This document shows positions 54,278 to 63,277 of a DNA stretch of 64,000 nucleotides, one piece after another. A program made the position numbers and the translations under genes. How positions within the stretch are numbered: the first letter of the stretch is position 1; each line of letters opens with the position of its first letter. Origin of the DNA: Sphingobium sp. OAS761 (lineage in GTDB: Bacteria; Pseudomonadota; Alphaproteobacteria; Sphingomonadales; Sphingomonadaceae); contig NZ_JALJVY010000006.1 of NCBI RefSeq assembly GCF_024168485.1, forward strand, positions 124,001 through 188,000, in the 5' to 3' direction. The notes under the pieces are model-generated. The model had not been told where the DNA came from. It was given only the letters and a program-made list of their open reading frames with translations, and did no database searches.

Positions 54278-55452
54278 ATGGCTACTCTTGCCGAACCCGC
54301 GCCGACCGATGTCGCAGCCGAACTGGCGCGCACCAGGGTGATTTCGTCCGACTCCCACATTATCGAGCCGCCCGACGTCTGGGCGCCGCTCGAAGCGCAT
54401 CTTGGCGACCGCGCGCCGCGCGTCGTCACTGCCGACGATGGCGACTGGTGGTATGTCGACAACAAGAAAACAATGTCCTTCCTGGGCATCAACGCGGGCA
54501 AGCGGTTCGAGATCGACAGCTATGACCTGCGCACGTCGGGCCATTTTTCCGATGTGGCACCGGGCGCTACCGATCCGCACCGCTACCTGAAGGAAAATGA
54601 GAGCGACGGCGTCTGGGCTTCCGTCATCTATCCCAGCCAGGGCCTGGTCCTCTACGCCGTGCCCGACAGCGAGGTCGCAACGCTGGCCATGCGCCGCTAC
54701 AATGACTGGATCGCGGAATTCTGCTCGGCGGCGCCCGACCGGCTGAAGGGCATTGCCATGCTGAACGCCGACGACATCGACGAAGCCGTGACGGAACTGA
54801 AGCGGGCGCGGGCCTTGGGGCTCGTGGGTGCGATGATCAGCGTAGCGCCGCCTGCCTGGGCCCCCTACGCAGCCGCGAATATGATCGGCTCTGGGCCGTC
54901 GCGCAGGACCTGACGATGCCGTTGTCGCTGCACATCGGTACGGACCGCGCCGACCCGCGCGTGGGCGATGCCGCTTTTCGCCTGAACGTGAAGGAAGTGC
55001 CGCCATCGACCTTCATCAATTCCGATTATCGCGTCCGCATCACCCTGGCCGACATGATCTATTCCGGAATTTTCGAGCGATTTCCGAAACTGATCGTCGG
55101 CGCGGTGGAATTCGAATTGTCCTGGATGCCGGTGTTCCTCCAGCGCCTCGATTATACCTACACCGACCGGCCGGCGCGCGGGGCGGAATGGATGCGCTTC
55201 AAGGACCGTTCCAAACTGCCGAGCGATTTCTTCCGCTCCAACATCTTCGTGTCCTTTCAGGAGGACCCCTATGGTCTGCGCCTGCGCGACATTTTCGGCA
55301 CCGACGGCCTATGCTGGGGCAGCGATTATCCGCACACGGAATCCACCTATCCGCGCTCGATGGAAATATTGGCGCGCAACCTGGCAATCCTGTCGCCTGA
55401 GGAGATCGAGAAGGTCGTGAACGGCAATGTCCGCCGCATCTACGGCTTCTGA
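54278..55452 (+). pseudogene. Amidohydrolase_2 gene split by a one-base frameshift
   Basis: Two adjacent frames encode one amidohydrolase of about 390 residues: 54278-54913 (metal motif SSDSHIIEPPDVW) and, from about 54870, the C-terminal half with SLHIGTD and CWGSDYPHTE. After APY the first frame goes into AAANM and stops at TGA 54911-54913, while the alternate frame continues as RSREYDRLWAVAQ, the normal sequence. One extra C at the C5 run 54861-54865 would restore the frame. It is either a real inactivating deletion or a homopolymer sequencing error. The 3' end overlaps the convergent TIM-barrel gene by 13 bases. Confidence 0.75.
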
Positions 55453-56270
55453 CCCCGGATGATCGCGGCGAGGCGGTCGAGCATCGCTGCCTCGCCGGCC
55501 GCGCTCTGGTCGACGGGTTCATGCTCCAGCTCGATCACACCGGGATAACCGACGGCGTCCAGCGCGCCGAGTATCGCGGCCCAGTCCAACGTGCCAAGGC
55601 CGATGTCGACCCGTTCCCGTCCCTTGACGTCTGCCGCCTGGACAAGTCCGATGCAGTCTGCACATTGCCGCAGCGCGACGGGCACGTCATGCCCCATCAT
55701 CGCGACATGGCCGATGTCGAACATCAGCCGGACGGATGGCATCGCAACAGCCCGCACAACGGCCACCGCGGATTCCAGCCTGTCGAGCAGCATGTCGGGA
55801 ATGCGTTGCAGCGCGATCGGTTCGATCAGCAGGACCAGGCCATCACGCGCGGCGTCCTCGGCCACGCGCCTGAGATTTTCGGTCAGGTCGGCCAACTGGG
55901 CCGCGACCGGGCGGTCGGGATCAAGGCCAGCGACCACCACTACTCCCGCCCCGCCGAAAAGCCGCGCCAGCCGGGCGCTTTCCGTTACGCTGCCCGAAAG
56001 TGCGACATGATCGTTACCGCTCCACAAAGGCGTGTTCCAGTGCAGCGGATCGCCGCCGAAACTGGACAGACGCATTCCGCGCGCCGCCATCCGCTGCGCC
56101 ATGGACAGTTGTTCGGCGGCCGGGCGCAGCTTCAGGAACAGATCCTGCACAGCGCGAAAACCGTAGTCGGCGAGCGCGTCGATCTGGTCAAGCGGGTCGA
56201 CCGAAAACCCCAGATGCGCCAGCAATGGCAGGTCCGGGGCGCTCAGTCCCAGATGCCCGCCCAAAATCAT
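55440..56270 (-). CDS. Sugar phosphate isomerase/epimerase-like TIM-barrel protein
   Basis: A 276-residue xylose-isomerase-like barrel (AP endonuclease 2 family). The metal ligands are visible as IEP in LLIEPIA, MFDIGHV with Asp and His, and the terminal Glu in IELEHEP. The family includes hydroxypyruvate isomerases, inosose dehydratases and many orphan enzymes. It overlaps the epoxide hydrolase gene (ATGA, 56267-56270). No substrate can be deduced; isomerisation or dehydration of a hydroxy-ketone product is a reasonable guess. Confidence 0.78.
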   Translation of the reverse strand: MILGGHLGLSAPDLPLLAHLGFSVDPLDQIDALADYGFRAVQDLFLKLRPAAEQLSMAQRMAARGMRLSSFGGDPLHWNTPLWSGNDHVALSGSVTESARLARLFGGAGVVVVAGLDPDRPVAAQLADLTENLRRVAEDAARDGLVLLIEPIALQRIPDMLLDRLESAVAVVRAVAMPSVRLMFDIGHVAMMGHDVPVALRQCADCIGLVQAADVKGRERVDIGLGTLDWAAILGALDAVGYPGVIELEHEPVDQSAAGEAAMLDRLAAIIRGQKP

Positions 56271-57328
56271 GGCATCACCTCGTCCAGAAAGCCCAGCATG
56301 GCGGCGTTGAAAGCCTCAGGCTGCTCCTGTTGCACGAAATGACCGGCGCCTGCGATCGGTTCGATCCCGCGCAAGCCCGGCACCCGCGTGCGCAACCGCG
56401 CTTCCCAGTCGGGGAAAAAGCCGAAGGACGGGTCTTGGGCTCCGTAAAGGAACAGGGTCGGCACCGTGACATCGGCGTCGGCGTAAGCGGCGCCGATCCG
56501 CCAGTTCGCATCGGCCGTGCGGTAGCTGTTGAGGCCGCCGATAAAGCGCAGCATCGGATCGGGATGGTCATAGCCCATCGCAAAATGTTCGAAAGCCGCT
56601 TCGCTCAGCCACGGCCAGGGAAGCGGCGGCGCATCGGGCAGCACGTCAAGATAGCCCGATCCGTCACTCGATCCCGCCTTCCACGCCCACATGTCGCCGT
56701 CTGCCGACAATGTGTGGAACAGGCGGTGCAGGAAATCGGCAGGGCGGGCGCCCAGTTCGCGTTCCGCGGGGCCGGCCGACTGGAAATAATGAAAATGGAC
56801 GAACTGGTCCCGTGCCATCGCCGCAAACCGTTCGCTGGGCAGGCGATCGGGCGACGAAGCGACGGGCCGGGCCGGCGCGTCGACCGGCAGGCGCGGTGCC
56901 ACGCCCAGCATCGCCCGTCCGGCCATGTCATAGTCATAGGGGATGGTCGTGATCAGCGCGGCGACGCGGTGGGGCGCACGCACCGCCATGTTCCAGGCAT
57001 ATTGCGCCCCGAAATCCTGCCCGACCACTATTGCCCGGTCCGCGCCATAATGATCGATCAGCGCGATCAGATAGGTCTGCATTCTGTCGGACGTATAGGC
57101 AGACGGATCGCTCGGCCGGTCGCTGCCGCCATAGCCCAGGCTGTCGATGGCGACGGCGCGGTAACCGGCCTGCGCCAGCGGCGCCATCTGATGACGCCAT
57201 GACCAGGCGAGGCCGGGGAAACCATGGATCATCAGCACCAGCGGGCCATCGCCCCGTTCCACGGCCCGCAACCGATACCCGCCAACGTCGATCAGGCTTT
57301 CCGTCAATCCCGCATCCTCTCCGCCCAA
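56267..57328 (-). CDS. Alpha/beta hydrolase of the epoxide hydrolase type
   Basis: The protein is 353 residues. The oxyanion segment MIHGFPGLAWSW and a nucleophile Asp105 in GQDFGA, instead of Ser, point to the epoxide hydrolase/haloalkane dehalogenase branch. HGFPG favours epoxide hydrolases, and a GHFVQQEQP His closes the triad. It would open an epoxide to a diol in the cytoplasm. It is coupled by 4-base overlap to the TIM-barrel gene. The frame start at 57328 is a GTG/ATG-type codon without a strong site. Confidence 0.82.
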   Translation of the reverse strand: MGGEDAGLTESLIDVGGYRLRAVERGDGPLVLMIHGFPGLAWSWRHQMAPLAQAGYRAVAIDSLGYGGSDRPSDPSAYTSDRMQTYLIALIDHYGADRAIVVGQDFGAQYAWNMAVRAPHRVAALITTIPYDYDMAGRAMLGVAPRLPVDAPARPVASSPDRLPSERFAAMARDQFVHFHYFQSAGPAERELGARPADFLHRLFHTLSADGDMWAWKAGSSDGSGYLDVLPDAPPLPWPWLSEAAFEHFAMGYDHPDPMLRFIGGLNSYRTADANWRIGAAYADADVTVPTLFLYGAQDPSFGFFPDWEARLRTRVPGLRGIEPIAGAGHFVQQEQPEAFNAAMLGFLDEVMP

Positions 57329-57420
57329 GCCGGTGGTTCATCCACCTCCCCGAAACCATGGCGAAGACCGGACCCCGGCGCCACCCGGAAATAAGGCGGG
57401 CGGGCGCACCGATCGGACTT

Positions 57421-58611
57421 TCAGTCTCGCAAGCCTTCCAACAGCCCCTTCAGGTTGCCGCCCATGACCCTGGCCAGATCGGCCGTCGACAGGCCCTGCG
57501 CCTCCTCGATGAAATCGAGCGGATCGGCGAGCCCCTCGGGATGCGGCCAATCGCTGCCGAACATGACCCGGTCCACGCCGACCTGATCGATCAGGGTGGA
57601 CACTGAATCCTCGGTAAACGGCGTGATGAAGAAATGCCGCCTGAAGGTCTCGACCGGATGGCGTTTGAAATATTGCGGCATCATCCCATGCACATGGTCC
57701 AGCCGATGCAGCAGCGAACCGACCCACGTCGCGCCATTTTCGACCGACGCGACGCGCACATTCGGATGCCGGTCGAACACGCCATGGCAGATGAGCGCGC
57801 TGCACGTGTCGGAAATGGCGCGTTCCAGCGTCATGACGCAAGCAGTCATCGGGTCCGGCTTGAAAGGCGTCCATTCCGATCCGCGATTCCACCACTGGGC
57901 AAGTTGCGAATAGGGCGTGTCGGACGCATGATAGGCGACGAAAATGCCCGCTTCGTTGATCCGCGTCCAAAATGGATCGAACATCTTGTCGCCCGGCGAG
58001 CGATAGCCGCGATAGCCGGGCACCGGCTGCGGGCTCATCGCCACCGCTCGAGCGCCCTGCTTCAGCAGCCAGTCCAGCTCCTTTACCGCCTTGTCGATGT
58101 CCGCCAGGGAAATGACCGGGGTCATGAACAGCCGGCCGTCACGCGCGAAACCCCACTCCTCGTCGATATAGCGATTGAGCGAATGGGCGGCGGCAAACAG
58201 GAAATCATGGTCGTGGTCCATGCGGCTTTCGATCACCGAAAACAGGTTGGGAAAGGTCAGCGCGCCCTGCACCCCGACCTTGTCCATCCATTTCACCCGG
58301 TCGTCGCGATAGCGCATGGCGTCCGACGGACGGATCGGATCGCCGCCTATCTCGCGGATGGACAGGCCTTCGATATTCTCGCCGCGATAATATTTGAGGT
58401 GCGATCCGGGCGCGGCCACCTTGTCGAAGGTGGGGTTGGGAATATAGCGAGAAATCTGACCGCGGATGGCCAGCCGCCGCGCCCCGTTCACCTCCAGGAA
58501 CTGGAAGTCGTTTTTATACTGCGCGGGCATGTGGCGGAGGATGGAATCGTCAGGATCATAGAAATGATGGTCCGCGTCATAAACGGGGAAAGGCAGGTCG
58601 TGCTTGGGCAT
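57421..58611 (-). CDS. Amidohydrolase_2 family protein, paralogue of the operon amidohydrolase
   Basis: A 396-residue metal-dependent hydrolase, the same length as its paralogue at 35181-36371 and similar throughout: VYDADHHFYDPDDS N-terminal metal motif, VAYHAS, and FGSDWPHPEG. The likely own start is ATG 58611 (MPKHDLPFPV). However, the frame stays open upstream to 58746, where a much better ribosome-binding site drives a short Baeyer-Villiger-like leader, so the protein may be made as a 441-residue fusion. The nearby frameshifted amidohydrolase may leave this as the working copy. Confidence 0.85.
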   Translation of the reverse strand: MPKHDLPFPVYDADHHFYDPDDSILRHMPAQYKNDFQFLEVNGARRLAIRGQISRYIPNPTFDKVAAPGSHLKYYRGENIEGLSIREIGGDPIRPSDAMRYRDDRVKWMDKVGVQGALTFPNLFSVIESRMDHDHDFLFAAAHSLNRYIDEEWGFARDGRLFMTPVISLADIDKAVKELDWLLKQGARAVAMSPQPVPGYRGYRSPGDKMFDPFWTRINEAGIFVAYHASDTPYSQLAQWWNRGSEWTPFKPDPMTACVMTLERAISDTCSALICHGVFDRHPNVRVASVENGATWVGSLLHRLDHVHGMMPQYFKRHPVETFRRHFFITPFTEDSVSTLIDQVGVDRVMFGSDWPHPEGLADPLDFIEEAQGLSTADLARVMGGNLKGLLEGLRD

Positions 58612-58746
58612 GGCGGAATCTTTCTGCAAAGGTGCATGGGTGCCGTCCGCCTTCGCGACGGCGGGAACGGTCCGCAGGGGGTCCGGGTTGCTCTGTTCCA
58701 GGCGGCGGCGGATGAAGTCGACATCGACCGCATTTTCTATTGGCAT
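58612..58746 (-). pseudogene. N-terminal remnant of a Baeyer-Villiger monooxygenase, in frame with the amidohydrolase
   Basis: From ATG 58746, preceded by AGGGAG, the first 25 codons read NAVDVDFIRRRLEQSNPDPL, matching the start of the monooxygenase at 39326-41215 (AVDTDFITRAVEQADLNAVR). The match ends after about 30 codons and runs in frame, without stop, into the amidohydrolase Met at 58611. The rest of that monooxygenase is deleted. Whether the leader is translated as part of a fusion is unknown. Confidence 0.65.
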
Positions 58747-58870
58747 CGGAAACTCCCTTGGCTGACCGTCGCACGGACGGCGTCCTTGGGGCTTCTTGTG
58801 TCGCCGACACCGGGAAGCGACTTTGACGTCGCTCAAATCGACTTGTGCAGCGCCAGTGGCGCCGGCGGCT

Positions 58871-58896
58871 TTTAAAAGCTTTCCGCAGGAGCGGAA
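58871..58896 (-). terminator. Probable terminator of the kinase/dehydrogenase operon
   Basis: TTCCGC (58881-58886) and GCGGAA (58891-58896) form a 6-bp stem with a 4-base loop, followed on the minus strand by AGCTTTTAAAAG. It lies 36 bases after the kinase stop. The gap 58747-58931 holds no other recognisable feature. Confidence 0.5.
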
Positions 58897-58931
58897 TTTG
58901 CATCCGCTACCAAATGCCGTCCCGACTCATG

Positions 58932-59984
58932 CTACAGACGCGCATCATCGTCCCCGTTGGCGATACGCCATGCCAGCCCGGCAATCTCGCCGGCGCGGGC
59001 GCCGTGCATGGCCGCCGCCTCGCTCGACGCATTGCCGTCGATCGCGCGGCGATAGACACCCTGACGGATGCCGGCGTTGCGGAACATCGCGAAGGTCAGC
59101 GCATAGCGCCAATGGTTTGGATCGATCGCGCCCGCGCCGCTGCGCTCGCCATAGCGGCGCACATAGTCAGCCTCGGACGGAATGCCGAGCGCCCGCAAGT
59201 TTGCGTCGGACAGTCCGCGATAGCCCTCACGCGGTACGCGCCAGGCCATGACGTGCTGGGCGAGGTCGGCAAGCGGATGGCCGAGCGTGGACAACTCCCA
59301 GTCTAGCACCGCGACGATGCGCGGCGCATCGGGCGCGAAGATCATATTGTCGTTGCGAAAGTCGCCATGGACGATCCGGCTCGCCTCCAGCCCCGGATCA
59401 TTGGCGGGCAACCAGTCGATCAGCCGCTCCATCGCCTCGATCCGTTGCGTTTCAGTGGCGCGATACTGCTTCGTCCAGCGCGCGACCTGCCGCGCGAAAT
59501 AATTGCCGGGACGGCCATAGGTCTCCAGTCCCACTGCGACCGGATCGACCGCGTGCAGCGCGGCGAGGACGCGGTTCATCTCGTCATATATGGCGGCGCG
59601 CTCGACCGGCGACTGGTCGGGGAGGCGCGCGTCCCAGAAATTGCGGCCGCGCGCATAGTCCATCACGAAGAAGGGCGTGCCGACGATGCTCGCATCCTCG
59701 CACAGGGCGAAGGGCCGCGCGACCGGCACGTCCGTGTCCTTCAGCGCATCGGTGACCCGATATTCGCGCTCGACCGCATGGGCCGATGGCAGCAGCACGC
59801 CATCGGGCTTGCGCCGCAGCACGAATTTCTCCTCGCCGTCGACCGCCAGCAAATAGGTCGGGTTGGACTGGCCCCCGACGAATTTCTCCGCCGTGATGAC
59901 GCCGTCCGCGCCCGGCACATGGTCGCGCAGCCAGGGCGACAGACGCGCGACGTCCAGCGTGCGCACGTCCTGCCCTTCAGCCAT
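58932..59984 (-). CDS. APH-type phosphotransferase, acyl-CoA dehydrogenase partner
   Basis: The protein is 350 residues with the aminoglycoside phosphotransferase fold. The nucleotide-binding start ([14 protein letters not shown] with VLRRKP), the catalytic [12 protein letters not shown] and the metal-binding DWELST are intact, so it is a competent kinase. It overlaps the acyl-CoA dehydrogenase by 8 bases. Kinases of this kind are fused to such dehydrogenases in mammalian ACAD10/ACAD11 and stand beside them in the bacterial levulinate pathway, where they phosphorylate a 4-hydroxyacyl-CoA. The same reaction is likely here. Confidence 0.87.
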   Translation of the reverse strand: MAEGQDVRTLDVARLSPWLRDHVPGADGVITAEKFVGGQSNPTYLLAVDGEEKFVLRRKPDGVLLPSAHAVEREYRVTDALKDTDVPVARPFALCEDASIVGTPFFVMDYARGRNFWDARLPDQSPVERAAIYDEMNRVLAALHAVDPVAVGLETYGRPGNYFARQVARWTKQYRATETQRIEAMERLIDWLPANDPGLEASRIVHGDFRNDNMIFAPDAPRIVAVLDWELSTLGHPLADLAQHVMAWRVPREGYRGLSDANLRALGIPSEADYVRRYGERSGAGAIDPNHWRYALTFAMFRNAGIRQGVYRRAIDGNASSEAAAMHGARAGEIAGLAWRIANGDDDARL

Positions 59985-61179
59985 ATTTCGCCAGCTCCAT
60001 ACGGCCAAGCTGGTGGCGGTGCACCTCGTCCGGGCCGTCGGCATAGCGGATCTTGCGGGCGTGGGCGTAATAGTTGGCGAGGAAGAAATCCTGGCTGATG
60101 CCCGCCGCGCCATGCGCCTGCATCGCCCAGTCGATGACCTGGCAGGCCATGCTGGGCGCGGCGACCTTGATCATCGCGATCTCGGCCTTAGCTTCCTTGT
60201 TGCCGACCGTATCCATGCGATGGGCGGCGTGGAGGGTCAAAAGCCGCGCCTGATCGATCATGATGCGGGCGTTGGCGATGCGTTCAATGATCACCCCCTG
60301 CTCGGCCAGCGGCTTGCCGAAGGCGACGCGGGACTTGACCCGGCGGCACATGGCTTCGAGCGCGCGTTCGGCCATGCCGATCATGCGCATGCAATGGTGG
60401 ATGCGTCCCGGCCCGAGCCGCGCCTGCGCGATCTCGAATCCGCGCCCTTCGCCCAGCAGCATGTTCGACGCGGGCACGCGCACATCCTCGAACACTATTT
60501 CCATATGGCCGTGCGGCGCATCGTCATAGCCCAGCACCGTCATCGGCCGCAGCACGGTGATGCCCGGCGTGTCGCGCGGCACCAGGATCATCGATTGCTG
60601 CTTGTGCTTGGGCGCTGACGGATCGGTCTTGCCCATGAAGATCATGAGCGCGCAGTCCGCCTCGCCCATGCCCGAAATCCACCACTTGCGGCCGTTGATG
60701 ACATAATCGTCGCCGTCGCGGACAATCGAGCTCTGGATATTGGTGGCGTCGGAGGAGGCGACGTCGGGCTCGGTCATGGCGAAGGCGGACCGCATTTCGC
60801 CCGCCAGCATGGGCTTGAGCCAGCATTCCTTGTGCGCGTCGGTGCCGAAGCGCTCCAGCGTCTCCATATTGCCGGTGTCGGGCGCGGCGCAGTTGAACAC
60901 GGCGGGGCACCAGTGCACCCGCCCCATCTCCTCGCAGAGCGGCGCATATTCAAGGTTGGTGAGCCCGGCTCCATGGCCGCTGGCGGGCAGGAACAGGTTC
61001 CAAAGACCCGCCTCTTTCGCGAGCGGTTTCAGCCGGTCGACCAGCGTGACGTGCGCCCAGCGGTCGCCGGTCGCCACCTCCTCATAATAGGCCTGTTCAT
61101 TGGGATAGATATGCGCGTCCATGAAGGCGCGCAGCCGCGCCAGCAGGTCGGCGGTCCTGGGATTGGGATCGTAGCTCAT
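59977..61179 (-). CDS. Acyl-CoA dehydrogenase, ACAD10/ACAD11-like
   Basis: A 400-residue dehydrogenase with the motifs [15 protein letters not shown] (FAD/CoA region), WWISGMG, the CAREFGKP-like stretch [11 protein letters not shown], and C-terminal GAAGIS with DGPDEVHR. The DGPDEVH form instead of the MCAD-type YEGTxEI is shared with the ACAD10/11 and LvaC-like branch. It is coupled by 4-base overlap to the upstream fatty-oxidation gene (ATGA, 61176-61179) and to the kinase downstream. Together they would convert a 4-hydroxyacyl-CoA, via its phosphate, to an enoyl-CoA. Confidence 0.88.
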   Translation of the reverse strand: MSYDPNPRTADLLARLRAFMDAHIYPNEQAYYEEVATGDRWAHVTLVDRLKPLAKEAGLWNLFLPASGHGAGLTNLEYAPLCEEMGRVHWCPAVFNCAAPDTGNMETLERFGTDAHKECWLKPMLAGEMRSAFAMTEPDVASSDATNIQSSIVRDGDDYVINGRKWWISGMGEADCALMIFMGKTDPSAPKHKQQSMILVPRDTPGITVLRPMTVLGYDDAPHGHMEIVFEDVRVPASNMLLGEGRGFEIAQARLGPGRIHHCMRMIGMAERALEAMCRRVKSRVAFGKPLAEQGVIIERIANARIMIDQARLLTLHAAHRMDTVGNKEAKAEIAMIKVAAPSMACQVIDWAMQAHGAAGISQDFFLANYYAHARKIRYADGPDEVHRHQLGRMELAKYG

Positions 61180-63260
61180 GCGGTGAAACCCCTGCCCTCC
61201 GCCGCGTAGCGGACCAGCAGCGGCGAAGGCGTCCAATAGGCGTCGCCCTGTTCGGCCCGGAATTGCTCGATCCGCGCCAGCACCTTGTCGAGGCCGATCC
61301 GGTCGGCCCAGTGCATCGGGCCGCCGGTATAGGCCGGCCAGCCGAGGCCGTTCACCATCGCCACGTCGATCTCCTGCGCGCGTGGGGCGATGCCTTCGTC
61401 CAGGATCTTCGCGCCTTCATTGACCATGGCGTAGAGCAGCCGCTCGCGGATCTCGTCCTCGCCGATCTCCCGCAGAGTGAGGCCATGGCGCTGCGCATGG
61501 GCGGCGATCATCGCGTCGGTCTCAGGATTCGCGCTGGCCTTGCGATTCTCGTCATAGCTGTACCAGCCAGAGCCCGTCTTCTGCCCCAGCCGCCCCTGGG
61601 CGACCATCTGTTCGGGGAAGTCGGCGCGCAGCTCGCGCTGCGTGGCGGAGGCGGCGCGGGCCTTGCGCGCGGCGGCCTGCACGTCGAGGCCCGCCAGGTC
61701 GCCCAATGCGAAAGGCCCCATCGGGAAGCCGTAGGACAGCAGCACCTTGTCGATGTCGGCGGGTTTCGCGCCCTCCTCGACCAGGAAGAAGCCCTCGCGC
61801 GAGCGCTTGGAGAGCATCCGGTTGACGATGAAGCCGTCGCATACGCCCGAGAGGACGGGCAGCTTGCCGATGCGCTTGCCCAGCGCCATGATCGTCGCGA
61901 CGACCTGCGGGTCGGTCCGCGCGGTGCGGACATTTTCCAGCAGCTTCATGACGTTGGCGGGGTTGAAGAAGTGCATGCCGCACACGTCCTGCGGCCGGCC
62001 CGAGGCCTCCGCCAGCGCGTCGATGTTGAGGAAGCTGGTGTTGGAAGCGAGGATGGTGCCGGGCTTCGTCGCCTGCCCCAGCTGCGCGAACACCGCCTGC
62101 TTGGTGGCCATGTCCTCCGTCACCGCCTCGATCACCAGATCGGCGGCGGCGAGATCGGCGAGGTCGGTCGCGGTGGTGATGCGCGCCATCTGCGCGTCCA
62201 TCGCCTCCTGGCTCATGCGCCCCTTGGCGACCGAGGAGGACCAGAGCTTGGCAATCGCCTGCATCGCCTTGTCGACATGGCCCTGGTCGAGGCCCACGGC
62301 GATGACGGGCACGCCCGCGCCGGCAAGCGCCATGACGATGCCCCGGCCCATGACGCCCAGGCCGATGACGCCGACCGTGTTGACCGGGCGGGTCGCGGTG
62401 TCGGCCGGCAGGTCGGGAATGCGCGCGACCTCGCGCTCGGCGGCGAACAGGTAGCGCAGCGCCTTCGATTGGGGGCCGCCCATGCATTCGCGGAAGATCG
62501 CCAGCTCCTGTTTCACCGCCTCGTCGAAGGGCAGCATATAGCCCAGCCGCATCGCTTCCAGCGCGCGCAGCGGTGCGGTCTGGCCCTTCATCTTCTTCGC
62601 AAGCGTCTTCTTCGCTTCCTCGAACAGGGCTGGGTCGTCCTCTGGCATGGGCAGAGTGGAGGAACTGCGCGGCCCCTTGCTCTCCGCCACGAGCTGTTCG
62701 GCAAAGGCGCGCGCCTGCGTGGCGAGATCGTCGCCCGACGCGATGGCGTCGATCAGGTTCGCCGCCAGCGCCTTGTCCGCGCCGATCGGATTGCCCTCCG
62801 TCACCAGCGGGATCGCAGCGGCGAGGCCGGCCAGGCGCGGCGTGCGCTGGGTACCGCCGCCTCCGGGCATCAGGCCGAGCTTCACCTCGGGGAAGCCGAA
62901 TTTCGTGCCTTTGGCGGCGATGCGGTAATGGCAGGCGAGCGCGACCTCGAACCCGCCGCCCAGCACCGTGCCGTGCACGGCGGCGACGATCGGTTTGGTT
63001 GCCTTGTCCATCATCGCCATCACTTCGGGCAGGCCGGGATCGGCCATTGGCTTGCCGAATTCCTTGATGTCCGCACCCGCGATGAAGGTCTTGCCAGCAC
63101 AGCGGACCACCAGTGCCTTGACGGAGGGGTCGGCCTCCATCGCCTCGATCGCTGCGGCAAGGCCGTGGCGAACGCTGGCCGATGTGGCGTTGACGGGCGG
63201 ATTGTCGATCAGCGCTTCGGCGATGGCGCCGTTGACGGCGTAGGCAACGGTTTCGGACAT
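61176..63260 (-). CDS. Bifunctional enoyl-CoA hydratase / 3-hydroxyacyl-CoA dehydrogenase
   Basis: A 694-residue FadB/FadJ-type enzyme. Residues about 1-190 form the crotonase domain ([14 protein letters not shown] and [17 protein letters not shown]), and from about 297 the NAD-binding domain ([13 protein letters not shown]) leads to the C-terminal dehydrogenase domain with [14 protein letters not shown]. It converts enoyl-CoA to 3-ketoacyl-CoA in two steps. It is 17 bases from the reductase gene upstream and completes the beta-oxidation side of the right-hand operon. No thiolase is in the window. Confidence 0.92.
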   Translation of the reverse strand: MSETVAYAVNGAIAEALIDNPPVNATSASVRHGLAAAIEAMEADPSVKALVVRCAGKTFIAGADIKEFGKPMADPGLPEVMAMMDKATKPIVAAVHGTVLGGGFEVALACHYRIAAKGTKFGFPEVKLGLMPGGGGTQRTPRLAGLAAAIPLVTEGNPIGADKALAANLIDAIASGDDLATQARAFAEQLVAESKGPRSSSTLPMPEDDPALFEEAKKTLAKKMKGQTAPLRALEAMRLGYMLPFDEAVKQELAIFRECMGGPQSKALRYLFAAEREVARIPDLPADTATRPVNTVGVIGLGVMGRGIVMALAGAGVPVIAVGLDQGHVDKAMQAIAKLWSSSVAKGRMSQEAMDAQMARITTATDLADLAAADLVIEAVTEDMATKQAVFAQLGQATKPGTILASNTSFLNIDALAEASGRPQDVCGMHFFNPANVMKLLENVRTARTDPQVVATIMALGKRIGKLPVLSGVCDGFIVNRMLSKRSREGFFLVEEGAKPADIDKVLLSYGFPMGPFALGDLAGLDVQAAARKARAASATQRELRADFPEQMVAQGRLGQKTGSGWYSYDENRKASANPETDAMIAAHAQRHGLTLREIGEDEIRERLLYAMVNEGAKILDEGIAPRAQEIDVAMVNGLGWPAYTGGPMHWADRIGLDKVLARIEQFRAEQGDAYWTPSPLLVRYAAEGRGFTA

Positions 63261-63277
63261 GATCTTGCTTTCCTTTG

